A stretch of 64,000 nucleotides of DNA, from NCBI RefSeq assembly GCF_006376675.1, contig NZ_VEWK01000001.1, positions 124,001 through 188,000 on the forward strand, written 5' to 3'. The translations under genes and the position numbers were made by a program. The notes below the pieces were generated by a model, which made no database searches, was not told where the DNA came from, and worked only from the letters and a program-made list of their open reading frames with translations. The stretch comes from Brucella pecoris. Its GTDB lineage: Bacteria; Pseudomonadota; Alphaproteobacteria; Rhizobiales; Rhizobiaceae. Shown one piece after another: positions 54,743 to 62,831 of this stretch; position 1 is the stretch's first letter; each line of letters begins with the position of its first letter.

Positions 54743-55609
54743 ATGTTAGGCAAACTAACCAAATTCGGTCTGGCGGCAGTTGTGGCGGGAACGATGAGCA
54801 TGGGCGCAGCATTTGCGCAGGACGGCAAGCCGGTGAAAATCGGCTGGGCACCCTGGTCGGATGCTGAATTCGTCACCAAACTTGCCAAGAAGCTGATCGA
54901 AGACAATCTCGGCCAGAAGGTCGAGCTGGTTCAGACGGACGTGGCCCCACTCTACCAGGGCGTGAGCCGTGGCGACATCGATGCCATGATGATGGCCTGG
55001 CTGCCGGAAACGCATGCCGACTACTATGCGCGCGTGAAGGACAAGGTCGAAGATCTCGGCCCGCTCTATGAAGGCGCAAAGCTCGGCTGGATCGTTCCAG
55101 CTTACATCCCGGAAAGCGAGATCAGCTCTATTGAAGACCTGAAGAAGCCGGAAGTTCGCGAGAAGCTGAAGGGCGAAATTCAGGGCATCGACCCGGGTGC
55201 AGGCCTTACTCGCCTGTCACAGGAAGCGATCAAGAAATACGGGCTGGATTACAAGCTCAATATTTCGAGTGAAGCGGCTATGCTGACGACGGTCGACCGT
55301 GCTACGCGTTCTGACGGCTGGTTCGTGGCAACGTCGTGGAGCCCACACTGGATGTTCGGCAAGTACAAGCTGCGTTACATCGCCGATCCTGAAGGTGCTC
55401 TTGGCGGTGCAGAACATATCGACGCCATCGCACGCAAGGGCTTCAAGGAAGACAATCCGAAGGTCGCATCGCTGCTGACCAAGATGAGCATTCCGATCAG
55501 CGAGCTTGAAGCTGCGATGTTCGATGCGCAGGAGACGTCCTACGAGAAGGCCGTGGATAAATATATCGCGGACCATCCGGACCGCATCAAGGAATGGCTG
55601 GCCGAATAA
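54743..55609 (+). CDS. proX: Glycine betaine-binding periplasmic protein
   Basis: A 288-residue OpuAC-type receptor. A signal peptide of about 25 residues (MLGKLTKFGLAAVVAGTMSM, ending AFA) precedes KIGWAPWSDAEFVTKLAKKL, whose Trp residues are typical of quaternary-amine binding. The second lobe contains DGWFVATSWSPHWMFGKYKL near residues 191-210, with further binding-site Trp residues. An AAGGAG ribosome site lies before the ATG. It ends the operon and has its own terminator. Glycine betaine, choline and proline betaine cannot be told apart by reading alone. Confidence 0.93.
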   Translation: MLGKLTKFGLAAVVAGTMSMGAAFAQDGKPVKIGWAPWSDAEFVTKLAKKLIEDNLGQKVELVQTDVAPLYQGVSRGDIDAMMMAWLPETHADYYARVKDKVEDLGPLYEGAKLGWIVPAYIPESEISSIEDLKKPEVREKLKGEIQGIDPGAGLTRLSQEAIKKYGLDYKLNISSEAAMLTTVDRATRSDGWFVATSWSPHWMFGKYKLRYIADPEGALGGAEHIDAIARKGFKEDNPKVASLLTKMSIPISELEAAMFDAQETSYEKAVDKYIADHPDRIKEWLAE

Positions 55610-55626
55610 CTGGTTCCAGAAAAAAT

Positions 55627-55651
55627 AAGCCCCGGTTATCCGGGGCTTTTT
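55627..55651 (+). terminator. Intrinsic terminator of proVWX
   Basis: AAGCCCCGG / CCGGGGCTT with a TTAT loop (55627-55648) followed by T residues, directly downstream of the proX stop. It also faces the convergent DMT gene. Confidence 0.88.
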
Positions 55652-55657
55652 CATGTT

Positions 55658-56557
55658 CTAGCCTCTTCGAGCGATCAGAATACCTGATATCACGATGATG
55701 CCGCCCAGAGCCTGCAACATGCCGATAGGTTCCGATAAAATGGTCCAGGCAAGAAATGCCGCGACGACGGGTTGCAGAAGCAAGGTGAGCGACGAAAACG
55801 ACGCTGGAAGATAGGCAAGGGCATAGGCAATCATGCTCTGACCTGCCGCGTGGGTTACCCATGCAAGACCTGCAAGAACAAGCCAGCCATAAAGCGTGGC
55901 AGGCAGGATCTGACCTTCCGTCACATAAGCGACAGGCAGCGAAAAGACAGCCGCAATTGCGCTGCTCCAAAGCATGATGCGCATAGTGGAAAAGCGGCTG
56001 CGCAAGCGTCCGACCGAAAGAATGTAACCGGCATAGAAGACTGCGGCCAAAAGGGCCATCGCATCGCCGGAGGATCGGGATTGGAGAAGCTCACCCGGTC
56101 CGCCCTTTAGAACAACAACGCCGATGACTGCGACGGCAAGCCCGACCATGAAGGAAGAGTTCACGCGCGACTTGAAAAGCAGCCATGCGCCGAGTGTAAC
56201 GAAAATTGGTGCCATATTGGCAAGCAGCGTTGCATTGGCAACCGATGTCATGTGCAGCGACAAGTGCCAGGCACCCAGATCGAAAGCGATGAACAGGCCG
56301 GGCAGGGCGAGGCGCAGGCAGTCTGACAAAGTGAGTGGCGCTGCATCCTTCTCGTCGCGCCGCTCGCGGCCATCCATGAGCACCAGCGGTAAAACTGCCA
56401 GTGCAAGACGCCAGAAGCCTGTTGCCAGCGGACCTACCTCGGAAAGTCGGACGAAGATCGGCGAACTGCCGATAGCGATGCCGCCAACGATCAGGGCGGT
56501 CATCGCCAGACGTTGCGCATTGGTGGGGGCGGGGCTTGCGGCGGTGGTATGCGACAT
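55658..56557 (-). CDS. DMT-superfamily (EamA) transporter
   Basis: An approximately 299-residue inner-membrane protein with ten hydrophobic segments arranged as two EamA repeats of about 140 residues, each ending in a conserved Gly-rich helix (LLQPVVAAFLAWTILSEPIG near residues 255-274 and the corresponding MAPIFVTLGAWLLFKSRVN near 115-133). Members export or import small metabolites such as amino acids or nucleotides. ATG 56557 was chosen; a TTG at 56569 is in frame. It stands alone, convergent with proX. Confidence 0.9.
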   Translation of the reverse strand: MSHTTAASPAPTNAQRLAMTALIVGGIAIGSSPIFVRLSEVGPLATGFWRLALAVLPLVLMDGRERRDEKDAAPLTLSDCLRLALPGLFIAFDLGAWHLSLHMTSVANATLLANMAPIFVTLGAWLLFKSRVNSSFMVGLAVAVIGVVVLKGGPGELLQSRSSGDAMALLAAVFYAGYILSVGRLRSRFSTMRIMLWSSAIAAVFSLPVAYVTEGQILPATLYGWLVLAGLAWVTHAAGQSMIAYALAYLPASFSSLTLLLQPVVAAFLAWTILSEPIGMLQALGGIIVISGILIARRG

Positions 56558-56860
56558 TTCCAAACTCAAAGTTACGCCGACATCGTTCTGCTACTCGCGC
56601 AATGCAGGCAGCTAAAGAGCGACAGTCGACTTTGGACTGAACTGGTCATGGAGAAAGTCGAGCACAATTCTTCCACTATCCACGTTCTGAATAATGTCTT
56701 TCATGTCGCAAAAGACTGGAAAAGGAGAAAATGTTGCCCGCGACATTGATATGACGCGGGCTTGCTTATTCCTCTTTGTGGAAGGCGTCCAGCATTGGGT
56801 TATGGCAGAAACCGAAAAATTCATCACGTTTCTGTTCAATACAACGCAAATTCCACGAAA
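56558..56860. other. Gene-poor stretch between DMT transporter and BA14K gene
   Basis: Minus- and plus-strand frames here (56612-56887 minus, 56694-56903 plus) look spurious. A palindrome GCCCGCG / CGCGGGC (56736-56742 / 56755-56761) lies just after an AAGGAG-ATG arrangement that encodes only seven codons. I see no convincing gene. Confidence 0.4.
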
Positions 56861-56882
56861 AAAGCGCCCCGAAGGGCGCTTT
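56861..56882 (-). terminator. Intrinsic terminator of the BA14K gene
   Basis: AAAGCGCCC / GGGCGCTTT with a CGAA loop. Read on the minus strand the stem runs into six T residues, nine bases beyond the stop codon at 56891. Confidence 0.85.
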
Positions 56883-56890
56883 TCCAATTA

Positions 56891-57346
56891 TCAGCGAGAA
56901 TAGGGCGAGTAGCATTGTTTGCGTGGCCCATTATAGGGCTGGAAGGTATTGTCCGAGGAGCGATAGGACCGATAACGGTTATAACACCACTGCACATGCG
57001 CGTTTGACATCCGCGGCGCGCGATAAACGGGGCGAGGCTGACTTATCGCGCCGCCAATGATCGCACCTGCGCCAAACGCCGCCAGTGGATACCACCACCC
57101 GTCGTTATGGCGACGATAGCCATGGCGATAATGACGATAGCCACGATGACCGTTCCAATGTCCTGGCCGGTTGGGTCTATGTCCATGATAGTGACGCGGC
57201 GGGCGGCGATGGTCACGCACCTGTTCGACGTTCTGATTGATGACAGGGCGTTCCAGATTCATAGGGGCAGCCATCGTCGGTGCGATGGAGGTTGCTCCAA
57301 AAATTACGGCGAACGCCCCGACACAGGTTTGTTTGAAGATATTCAC
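56891..57346 (-). CDS. BA14K-family secreted protein
   Basis: A 151-residue exported protein resembling the Brucella abortus 14-kDa immunoreactive, lectin-like protein. A signal peptide of about 25 residues (ends APTMA) is followed by a His/Arg/Gly/Tyr-rich low-complexity region (about residues 45-85), a Gly-rich hydrophobic stretch ([11 protein letters not shown] near 94-104) and the conserved C-terminus [20 protein letters not shown] with its Cys pair. GTG at 57346 has GGAGG seven bases upstream; an earlier TTG does not. A role in envelope adhesion or virulence is known only for relatives. Confidence 0.9.
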   Translation of the reverse strand: MNIFKQTCVGAFAVIFGATSIAPTMAAPMNLERPVINQNVEQVRDHRRPPRHYHGHRPNRPGHWNGHRGYRHYRHGYRRHNDGWWYPLAAFGAGAIIGGAISQPRPVYRAPRMSNAHVQWCYNRYRSYRSSDNTFQPYNGPRKQCYSPYSR

Positions 57347-57580
57347 GTGCAACCCTCCGTCTTAGATGATCAAAGTAAACGCTTGAAATATCGATTGGTT
57401 CCCATTTCTCTCCGGGCAAATATATGCTGGCAACTCAAGGTTTGCAGCTATGTGAAAATGCGTACAAAATGAAAGGGAGCAGGCTCCTCCCCAAGAACCC
57501 GCTCCCCAATGCATCGCCCCCCGCCATAGGTGGTGCGATGCTTACCTCTTATGGCCTTTGCCAAGCCTGAATTTAGCGTT

Positions 57581-58753
57581 TCAGACCTTACCTTCGAGTG
57601 CGGCATTTAGCAACTTCAACGCGCGTTCTTTTGTCAACTCAATTGGGTTGCCGCCAGCCGTCGGATCAACGATGGCCATCTCGGCAATCAGGTCCTTCCG
57701 GGTGTCGTTCATTTGGAGGCCTTTGATGAATTCAGGGAGTGTGTTGGGGACCCCCAGATCGCTGCGTAATTTCATGATGGCGGCCAAAAACCCATCAAAA
57801 CCGCCCTTGATGCCGAGATAATCGGCAAGCCGTTCTATACGCTTTTCGACGGCGGATCGGTTCTGAAGCAGGACATAGGGCATGAAAACCGCATTCGTCA
57901 TGCCATGATGGGTATCATAGAGGGCACCGATGGGATGCGACAGCGAATGAATCGCGCCAAGCCCTTTTTGGAAGGCTGTTGCACCCATCGCGGCCGCCGC
58001 CATCATGTTTGCCCGCGCTTCAATATTCTTGCCATCGGCATAGGCGGTGGGAAGGTTTTCAAAAACCAGACGGATACCTTCCACCGCGATGCCATCAGCC
58101 ATCGGATGAAATCCCGGAGCGCAATAGGCTTCAAGGCAGTGCGCCAGCGCATCCATGCCTGTACCTGCGGTGATGAAAGGCGGCATTCCGGTGGAAAGCT
58201 CGGGATCGGCAATGACTGTGACCGGTAGCATCTTTGGGTGGAAAATGACCTTCTTGGTATGGGTCGCTTCGTTGGTTAAAACGCCCGCACGCCCCACTTC
58301 CGATCCGGTGCCAGCAGTGGTCGGTACGGCAATGATTGGCGCAATGGCATTGCTGTCGGCGCGGGTCCACCAGTCGCCGATGTCTTCGAAATCCCAAACC
58401 GGTCGTGTCTGCCCTGCCTGAAAGGCAATCAACTTGCCGAGGTCCAGCGCCGAACCGCCGCCGAAGGCGATCACGCCATCATGCTTACCGTTCTTGAAAA
58501 CCTCAACGCCCGCATAGAGATTGCTTTCGACCGGGTTCGGTTTGACCTCGGAGAAAACACCGTATTCTACACCGGCTTCATCAAGAATAGCGAGCGTGGA
58601 TGCCACAACAGGAAGCTTTGCCAGGCCGGGATCGGTCACAAAAAGCGGGTTCTGAATGCCAGCGCCTTTAAGGACGGCAGGCAATTCCTTGATACGGCCT
58701 GGGCCAAAAAGCACAGTGGTGGGGAAATTCCATTTGGCAGTCAAAGTGGTCAT
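57581..58753 (-). CDS. Iron-containing alcohol dehydrogenase
   Basis: A 390-residue group III dehydrogenase. Metal ligands predicted from family alignment are Asp201, His205, His269 and His283 (MDALAHCLE, IHSLSHP, THHGM). The NAD-binding GGGSALD lies at 98-104, with the family motif VPTTAGTGSEV at 143-153. It lies 31 bases after the aldehyde dehydrogenase gene in the same direction, suggesting that an alcohol is oxidised to an aldehyde that the neighbour then uses. The start ATG at 58753 has GGAAAG upstream. Confidence 0.93.
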   Translation of the reverse strand: MTTLTAKWNFPTTVLFGPGRIKELPAVLKGAGIQNPLFVTDPGLAKLPVVASTLAILDEAGVEYGVFSEVKPNPVESNLYAGVEVFKNGKHDGVIAFGGGSALDLGKLIAFQAGQTRPVWDFEDIGDWWTRADSNAIAPIIAVPTTAGTGSEVGRAGVLTNEATHTKKVIFHPKMLPVTVIADPELSTGMPPFITAGTGMDALAHCLEAYCAPGFHPMADGIAVEGIRLVFENLPTAYADGKNIEARANMMAAAAMGATAFQKGLGAIHSLSHPIGALYDTHHGMTNAVFMPYVLLQNRSAVEKRIERLADYLGIKGGFDGFLAAIMKLRSDLGVPNTLPEFIKGLQMNDTRKDLIAEMAIVDPTAGGNPIELTKERALKLLNAALEGKV

Positions 58754-58783
58754 GTCGATTGCTTTCCAGAAACTCAAGTCAGA

Positions 58784-60169
58784 TCAGATTTTCTCGCGCA
58801 GATGGAAGGATTTCGGTCGCGTGAGATTGCCGTAGCCGATGGGCGACAGGGCTGCGCCCTTGCCGGTGTCTTTCACCCCGGTCCAGACAAGGGCGGGATC
58901 AAGATAGTCGCAGCGGTTCATGAAAACCGTGCCCGTCTCGATGCGGTCGCCGAGTGCGGCGGCGTGGTCCGCGTCGGAGGCCCATAGCGATGCGGTGAGG
59001 CCATAGATGCTATCGTTCATGAGCGCGAGGGCTTCCTCGTCATTGCGTACTTTCATGATGCCGACGATGGGGCCGAAGCTCTCTTCGCGCATGACGCTCA
59101 TCTGGTGATCGACATTGGTGAGGACTTCAGGCGCAACATAGGGGGAGCCCGCGCGGTCGTTCTCGACGCTCATATTGACATGAGCCTTCGCACCCTTGCG
59201 CAAAGCTTCAGCCTTCTGCTCGCGGATAAGATCGGCAAAACGCGCTTGCGCCATTGGTCCAAGCGTCGTTGAACTATCAAGCGGGTTGCCGACCACATAT
59301 TGCTTAGTCAAGTCGATAAAACCATCAACGAAGCGATCATAGACAACTTCATGAACATAGATGCGTTCTATCCCGCAGCAGCACTGGCCGGAATTGAAGA
59401 ATGCACCGTCAACCAGATTGGCGACGGCGTGTTCCAGATTGACATCGGGCAACACATAGGCCGGGTCCTTGCCACCAAGCTCTAGCCCCAACGTCATGAA
59501 GGTGCCTGCGGCAGCCTTCTCGATGGCGCGCCCGCCACCGACCGAGCCGGTGAAATTCACGTGGTCGATTGTCCCGGATGCCAGCAGCTTTTCCGTTGAT
59601 GCGTGATCAAGAACGATGTTCTGGAAGACGCCCCTTGGCAGCCCGGCCTTCTCGAAGGCCTTTGCAAAACGCTCACCGGCCAGAAGCGTCTGTGTTGCGT
59701 GTTTGAGGATCACGGTGTTTCCGGCCATCAATGCCGGAATGATCGTGTTCACCGCCGTGAGATAAGGATAGTTCCATGGCGCAATCACCAGAACAACGCC
59801 GAGCGGAACGTGTTTGACATACCGGCGAAAGCCGTCCTTTTGTGCCGGTACATAAGGCTTCAGCGCTTCTTCGGCGATGTCGATCATATACTGGCCGCGT
59901 TCTTGAACGCCGCCATTTTCGCCACCATAGCGCGTTGGTCGTCCCATCTGCCACGCAATTTCCGGGATAATCTCATCCTGCATCGCAGCGAGAGCGTCGA
60001 GCGCGGCGCGGCAATAGCGGGCGCGTTCAGCGATGCTTGATTGAGCCCAACCTGTTTGCGCGTTGCGTGCGGCAGTCACCACCGAGGCGATTGCAGCCTC
60101 GTTCAAAAAGGGACGCTCGGCATAAACCGAGCCGTCTATCGGAGAGATGATCTTGGCCGTGCCGCTCAT
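58784..60169 (-). CDS. NAD-dependent aldehyde dehydrogenase
   Basis: A 461-residue ALDH-superfamily enzyme. The conserved PWNYP (NAD site Asn133) lies at 131-135, general-base Glu230 in LELGG, and catalytic Cys264 in SGQCCCG (residues 260-266). A third Cys directly follows it. Length is slightly short (usual about 480-500), the N-terminus being trimmed. It lies between a glutamine-synthetase-like ligase and an iron alcohol dehydrogenase. A gamma-glutamyl-aldehyde or other aldehyde from the ligase branch is a plausible substrate. Confidence 0.93.
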   Translation of the reverse strand: MSGTAKIISPIDGSVYAERPFLNEAAIASVVTAARNAQTGWAQSSIAERARYCRAALDALAAMQDEIIPEIAWQMGRPTRYGGENGGVQERGQYMIDIAEEALKPYVPAQKDGFRRYVKHVPLGVVLVIAPWNYPYLTAVNTIIPALMAGNTVILKHATQTLLAGERFAKAFEKAGLPRGVFQNIVLDHASTEKLLASGTIDHVNFTGSVGGGRAIEKAAAGTFMTLGLELGGKDPAYVLPDVNLEHAVANLVDGAFFNSGQCCCGIERIYVHEVVYDRFVDGFIDLTKQYVVGNPLDSSTTLGPMAQARFADLIREQKAEALRKGAKAHVNMSVENDRAGSPYVAPEVLTNVDHQMSVMREESFGPIVGIMKVRNDEEALALMNDSIYGLTASLWASDADHAAALGDRIETGTVFMNRCDYLDPALVWTGVKDTGKGAALSPIGYGNLTRPKSFHLREKI

Positions 60170-60227
60170 CTGTAATTTCCTCTGAAACCTGCTACTTCGT
60201 CATTCATTTCGGGATCGGTCACACGGG

Positions 60228-61598
60228 TCAATAGCGCTCGAAACCGCGATGTAGTTCCCAGTCGGTCACCCGCCGGTCGTACTCGATCTGCTCCCAATGG
60301 GCGGTATGGACATAATGATTGACTACAGCGTCTCCGAATGCCTCCTTGAGAAATGCAGAGTTCTTAAGTGCCTGTGCAGCCTCGCGCAGCGTGTAGGGAA
60401 TTTCCTTGAGCTTGACCGCACTATAAGCATCGCCGACGAAGGGGTCTTCAAGTTCCAGTTGCTCGTCTATCCCTTTCAGGCCTGCTGCGATAAGCGCGGC
60501 AAAGGCCAGATATGGATTGAGGTCGGCACCGCCGATACGGCATTCAATGCGAATGCCTTTCGTGCCTTCGCCGCACAGGCGGAAGCCCGCAGTGCGGTTA
60601 TCCGGACTCCACATGATTTTCGTCGGCGCAAAGGTACCTGCCTGAAAACGCTTGTAGGAATTGATGTAAGGTGCAAGGAAATAGGTGTAATCGGTGGCAT
60701 ATTTGAGCTGCCCCGCCACCCACGAACGCATCAGCGGCGTCATGGTATAAGGCGCTTTCGGATCGAAGAAGAGCGATTCCTTGCCGTCGGCACTCCAGAT
60801 GGAATTGTGCACGTGACTTGAACTTCCAGCCTTGCCGTAATCGTATTTCGCCATGAAGGTGATGCACTTTCCATGTGCCTCGGCGATTTCCTTCATTGCG
60901 TTCTTCATGATGACATGGCGATCCGCCATTTCGAGAGCTTCGGCATAGCGCACATTCAGCTCTTCCTGTCCCGGACCCCATTCGCCCTTGGAGTTTTCTA
61001 CCGGAATGTCTGCTGCCGCGAGCTGGTTGCGCATCGCGCGCAGGACTGGCTCTTCCTTGGTGGTCAGATGAATGACGTAATCCTGCACGTAAGGCGAGGC
61101 GGTTTCCATATCCTGCCAATGCTTGGTGCGAGCCGTCTTGTAGGTTTCGTCGAAAAGATAGAATTCAAGCTCGGATGCGAAGTAAGCGCGATAGCCGCGC
61201 TCATGCAGGCGTGCCAGTTGTTTCTTAAGAATAGCGCGCGGAGAGTGCGCTAGATCCTCGTGGTCGTGGTGATCGAGTATGTCACAGAGCACAATGGCCG
61301 TCTTTTCCAGCCAGGCGGCGACACGCAAGGTTGAAAGGTCCGGCTTGATGACAAAATCACCGTACCCCTTGTCCCAGCCAGCGGCCTCGTAGCCAGGCAC
61401 CGGCTCCATATCGATATCGTCGGCGAGAAGATAATTGCAGCCGTGGGTCTCGTCATAACCAGATTCCACGAAAAATTGTCCATAGAAGCGCTTGCCGATC
61501 AAGCGTCCCTGCATGTCTACGAAACATGCGAGAACGGTATCGATTTCGTCATTTGCAACGGCTTTTTTCAATGCATCGAATGTCAGTTGTCCGGCCAT
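60228..61598 (-). CDS. Glutamine synthetase-family ligase (GlnA3/PuuA-like)
   Basis: A 456-residue complete enzyme. Metal-binding Glu pair in FASELEFYLF near residues 141-150, GPGQEELNVR near 210-219, GSSSHVHNSIW near 263-273, and SYKRFQAGTFAPTKIMWSPD near 313-332. The N-terminal part (VDMQGRLIGKRF) fits the GS fold, but residues differ from true GlnA, so a gamma-glutamyl amine synthetase or related ligase is likelier. With the ALDH and Fe-ADH genes this suggests breakdown of an amine or amino alcohol via a gamma-glutamyl intermediate. It is a divergent paralogue of the gene at 1-897. Confidence 0.9.
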   Translation of the reverse strand: MAGQLTFDALKKAVANDEIDTVLACFVDMQGRLIGKRFYGQFFVESGYDETHGCNYLLADDIDMEPVPGYEAAGWDKGYGDFVIKPDLSTLRVAAWLEKTAIVLCDILDHHDHEDLAHSPRAILKKQLARLHERGYRAYFASELEFYLFDETYKTARTKHWQDMETASPYVQDYVIHLTTKEEPVLRAMRNQLAAADIPVENSKGEWGPGQEELNVRYAEALEMADRHVIMKNAMKEIAEAHGKCITFMAKYDYGKAGSSSHVHNSIWSADGKESLFFDPKAPYTMTPLMRSWVAGQLKYATDYTYFLAPYINSYKRFQAGTFAPTKIMWSPDNRTAGFRLCGEGTKGIRIECRIGGADLNPYLAFAALIAAGLKGIDEQLELEDPFVGDAYSAVKLKEIPYTLREAAQALKNSAFLKEAFGDAVVNHYVHTAHWEQIEYDRRVTDWELHRGFERY

Positions 61599-61631
61599 TT
61601 AATTTGCTGTGCTCCCACGGAATGAAGTGAG

Positions 61632-61657
61632 AGGCGCCGCGCGAATGCACGGCGCCT
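61632..61657 (-). other. Intercistronic hairpin between TRAP binding-protein and ligase genes
   Basis: AGGCGCCG / CGGCGCCT (8-bp perfect stem, 10-base loop) lies between the binding-protein stop (61665) and the ligase start (61598). No T-run follows on the minus strand. Confidence 0.5.
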
Positions 61658-61664
61658 TTGTTCG

Positions 61665-62732
61665 TCAGGCGTAGCGGTAAGGGGCGCCCGCACCTCGCAT
61701 GGTTTCCTGATATTTTTTCAGGATTGCGACGACTTTTGCGTTGCGCTCGCTCTTCTGTGCGATGTCGTCCCAGAACTCCTGTGCAGCATCCTCGATCTGC
61801 TTCCATTCCGATTCCGGAATGGTGGTCAGTTCCAGTTTCCCACCGGTGGTGCGATAGTGAGCTTCGCCCCACCAGTACCAGTGCTGACGATAGTAATGCG
61901 ATGAATCCATCGCCAGCTTGAACAGGGTCTTCAGGTGATCCGGCACGGCTTCCCATTTCTCGGTATTCGCGAAATAGGAGCCGGCCCATGCACCGTTGAT
62001 GTTGTTGGTCAGATAGTACTTGTTGATGTCTGCCCAGCCGACCGTATAGGCCTCGGTCGCGCCACACCACGCGACGCCGTCGAGCTCGCCAGTCTGGATT
62101 GCGACTTCGATATCTTCCCATGGCAGCGTAACTGGCACGACGCCGAATTTGGTCAGGAAGCGCCCGCCGGTTGGGAAGGTGAAGACCCGAAGCCCCTGCA
62201 GGTCAGCGACGCTGCGGATCGGTTTGGTGGTCACGAAATTGCAGGGATCCCAGGAACCGGCGCTGAGCCAGGTAACACCGGGAATTTCCTTGTAGGCCTC
62301 TTCCCAGATTTCATTGAGTCCATACCAGTTGAACAGTGCTGGCACGTCAAGGCTGTAGCGTGATGCAAAGGGGAAATAAGCCCCAAACACAGCCACATCG
62401 ACTGGCGATGCCATGGAGTCATCGTCGCTTTGCGCGGCGTCGATTGTGCCGGACTGAACGGCACGGAAAAGCTCGCCCTGCGGCACAAGCTGGTCGGCAG
62501 TATAAAGTTCGATCACCATGTCGCCGTTGGCCGCTTTGTTGAAAGCATCAATCGACGGCTTGATGACATGCTCGGCAAGGGCCGGGCCCGCATAGGTCTG
62601 GAGACGCCACTTGATCGGGCTTTGTGCCCTGACATAAGGCGTTGCAAGCGTGCTTGCACCCAGCGCACCAACGGTCGTTAACCCGGCTTTCTTGAGAAAA
62701 TCGCGTTTGTTAAGCTTACTATTCTCACTCAT
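61665..62732 (-). CDS. TRAP transporter periplasmic binding protein (DctP-type, Tat-like signal)
   Basis: A 355-residue receptor with an N-terminal NKRDFLKKAGLTTVGALGAS, a Tat-like motif with Lys-Arg instead of Arg-Arg, and cleavage near PYVRA. The mature domain has SVADLQGLRVFTFPTGGRFL near residues 148-167 with the anchoring Arg, and VAIQTGELDGVAWCGATEAY near 182-201. This is the mannitol/amine-type DctP subgroup with Trp-rich sequences (HWYWWGEAHY near 279-288). ATG 62732 has GGGAG seven bases upstream. It lies before the ligase/ALDH/Fe-ADH genes, so it likely brings in their substrate. Confidence 0.9.
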   Translation of the reverse strand: MSENSKLNKRDFLKKAGLTTVGALGASTLATPYVRAQSPIKWRLQTYAGPALAEHVIKPSIDAFNKAANGDMVIELYTADQLVPQGELFRAVQSGTIDAAQSDDDSMASPVDVAVFGAYFPFASRYSLDVPALFNWYGLNEIWEEAYKEIPGVTWLSAGSWDPCNFVTTKPIRSVADLQGLRVFTFPTGGRFLTKFGVVPVTLPWEDIEVAIQTGELDGVAWCGATEAYTVGWADINKYYLTNNINGAWAGSYFANTEKWEAVPDHLKTLFKLAMDSSHYYRQHWYWWGEAHYRTTGGKLELTTIPESEWKQIEDAAQEFWDDIAQKSERNAKVVAILKKYQETMRGAGAPYRYA

Positions 62733-62831
62733 GCCCATTCTCCCACTCTTGTTTGAGTTCACCCTTTATTTGTCCGGCCTGGCCCTTCGGGCTCTTGTTA
62801 CCGACTTATGCGTATTCTCCTGTAATTATCG

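Noticed and set aside
56612..56903. Opposing short frames in the gap before the BA14K gene
   Set aside because: Both overlap the BA14K terminator hairpin and have no family resemblance.
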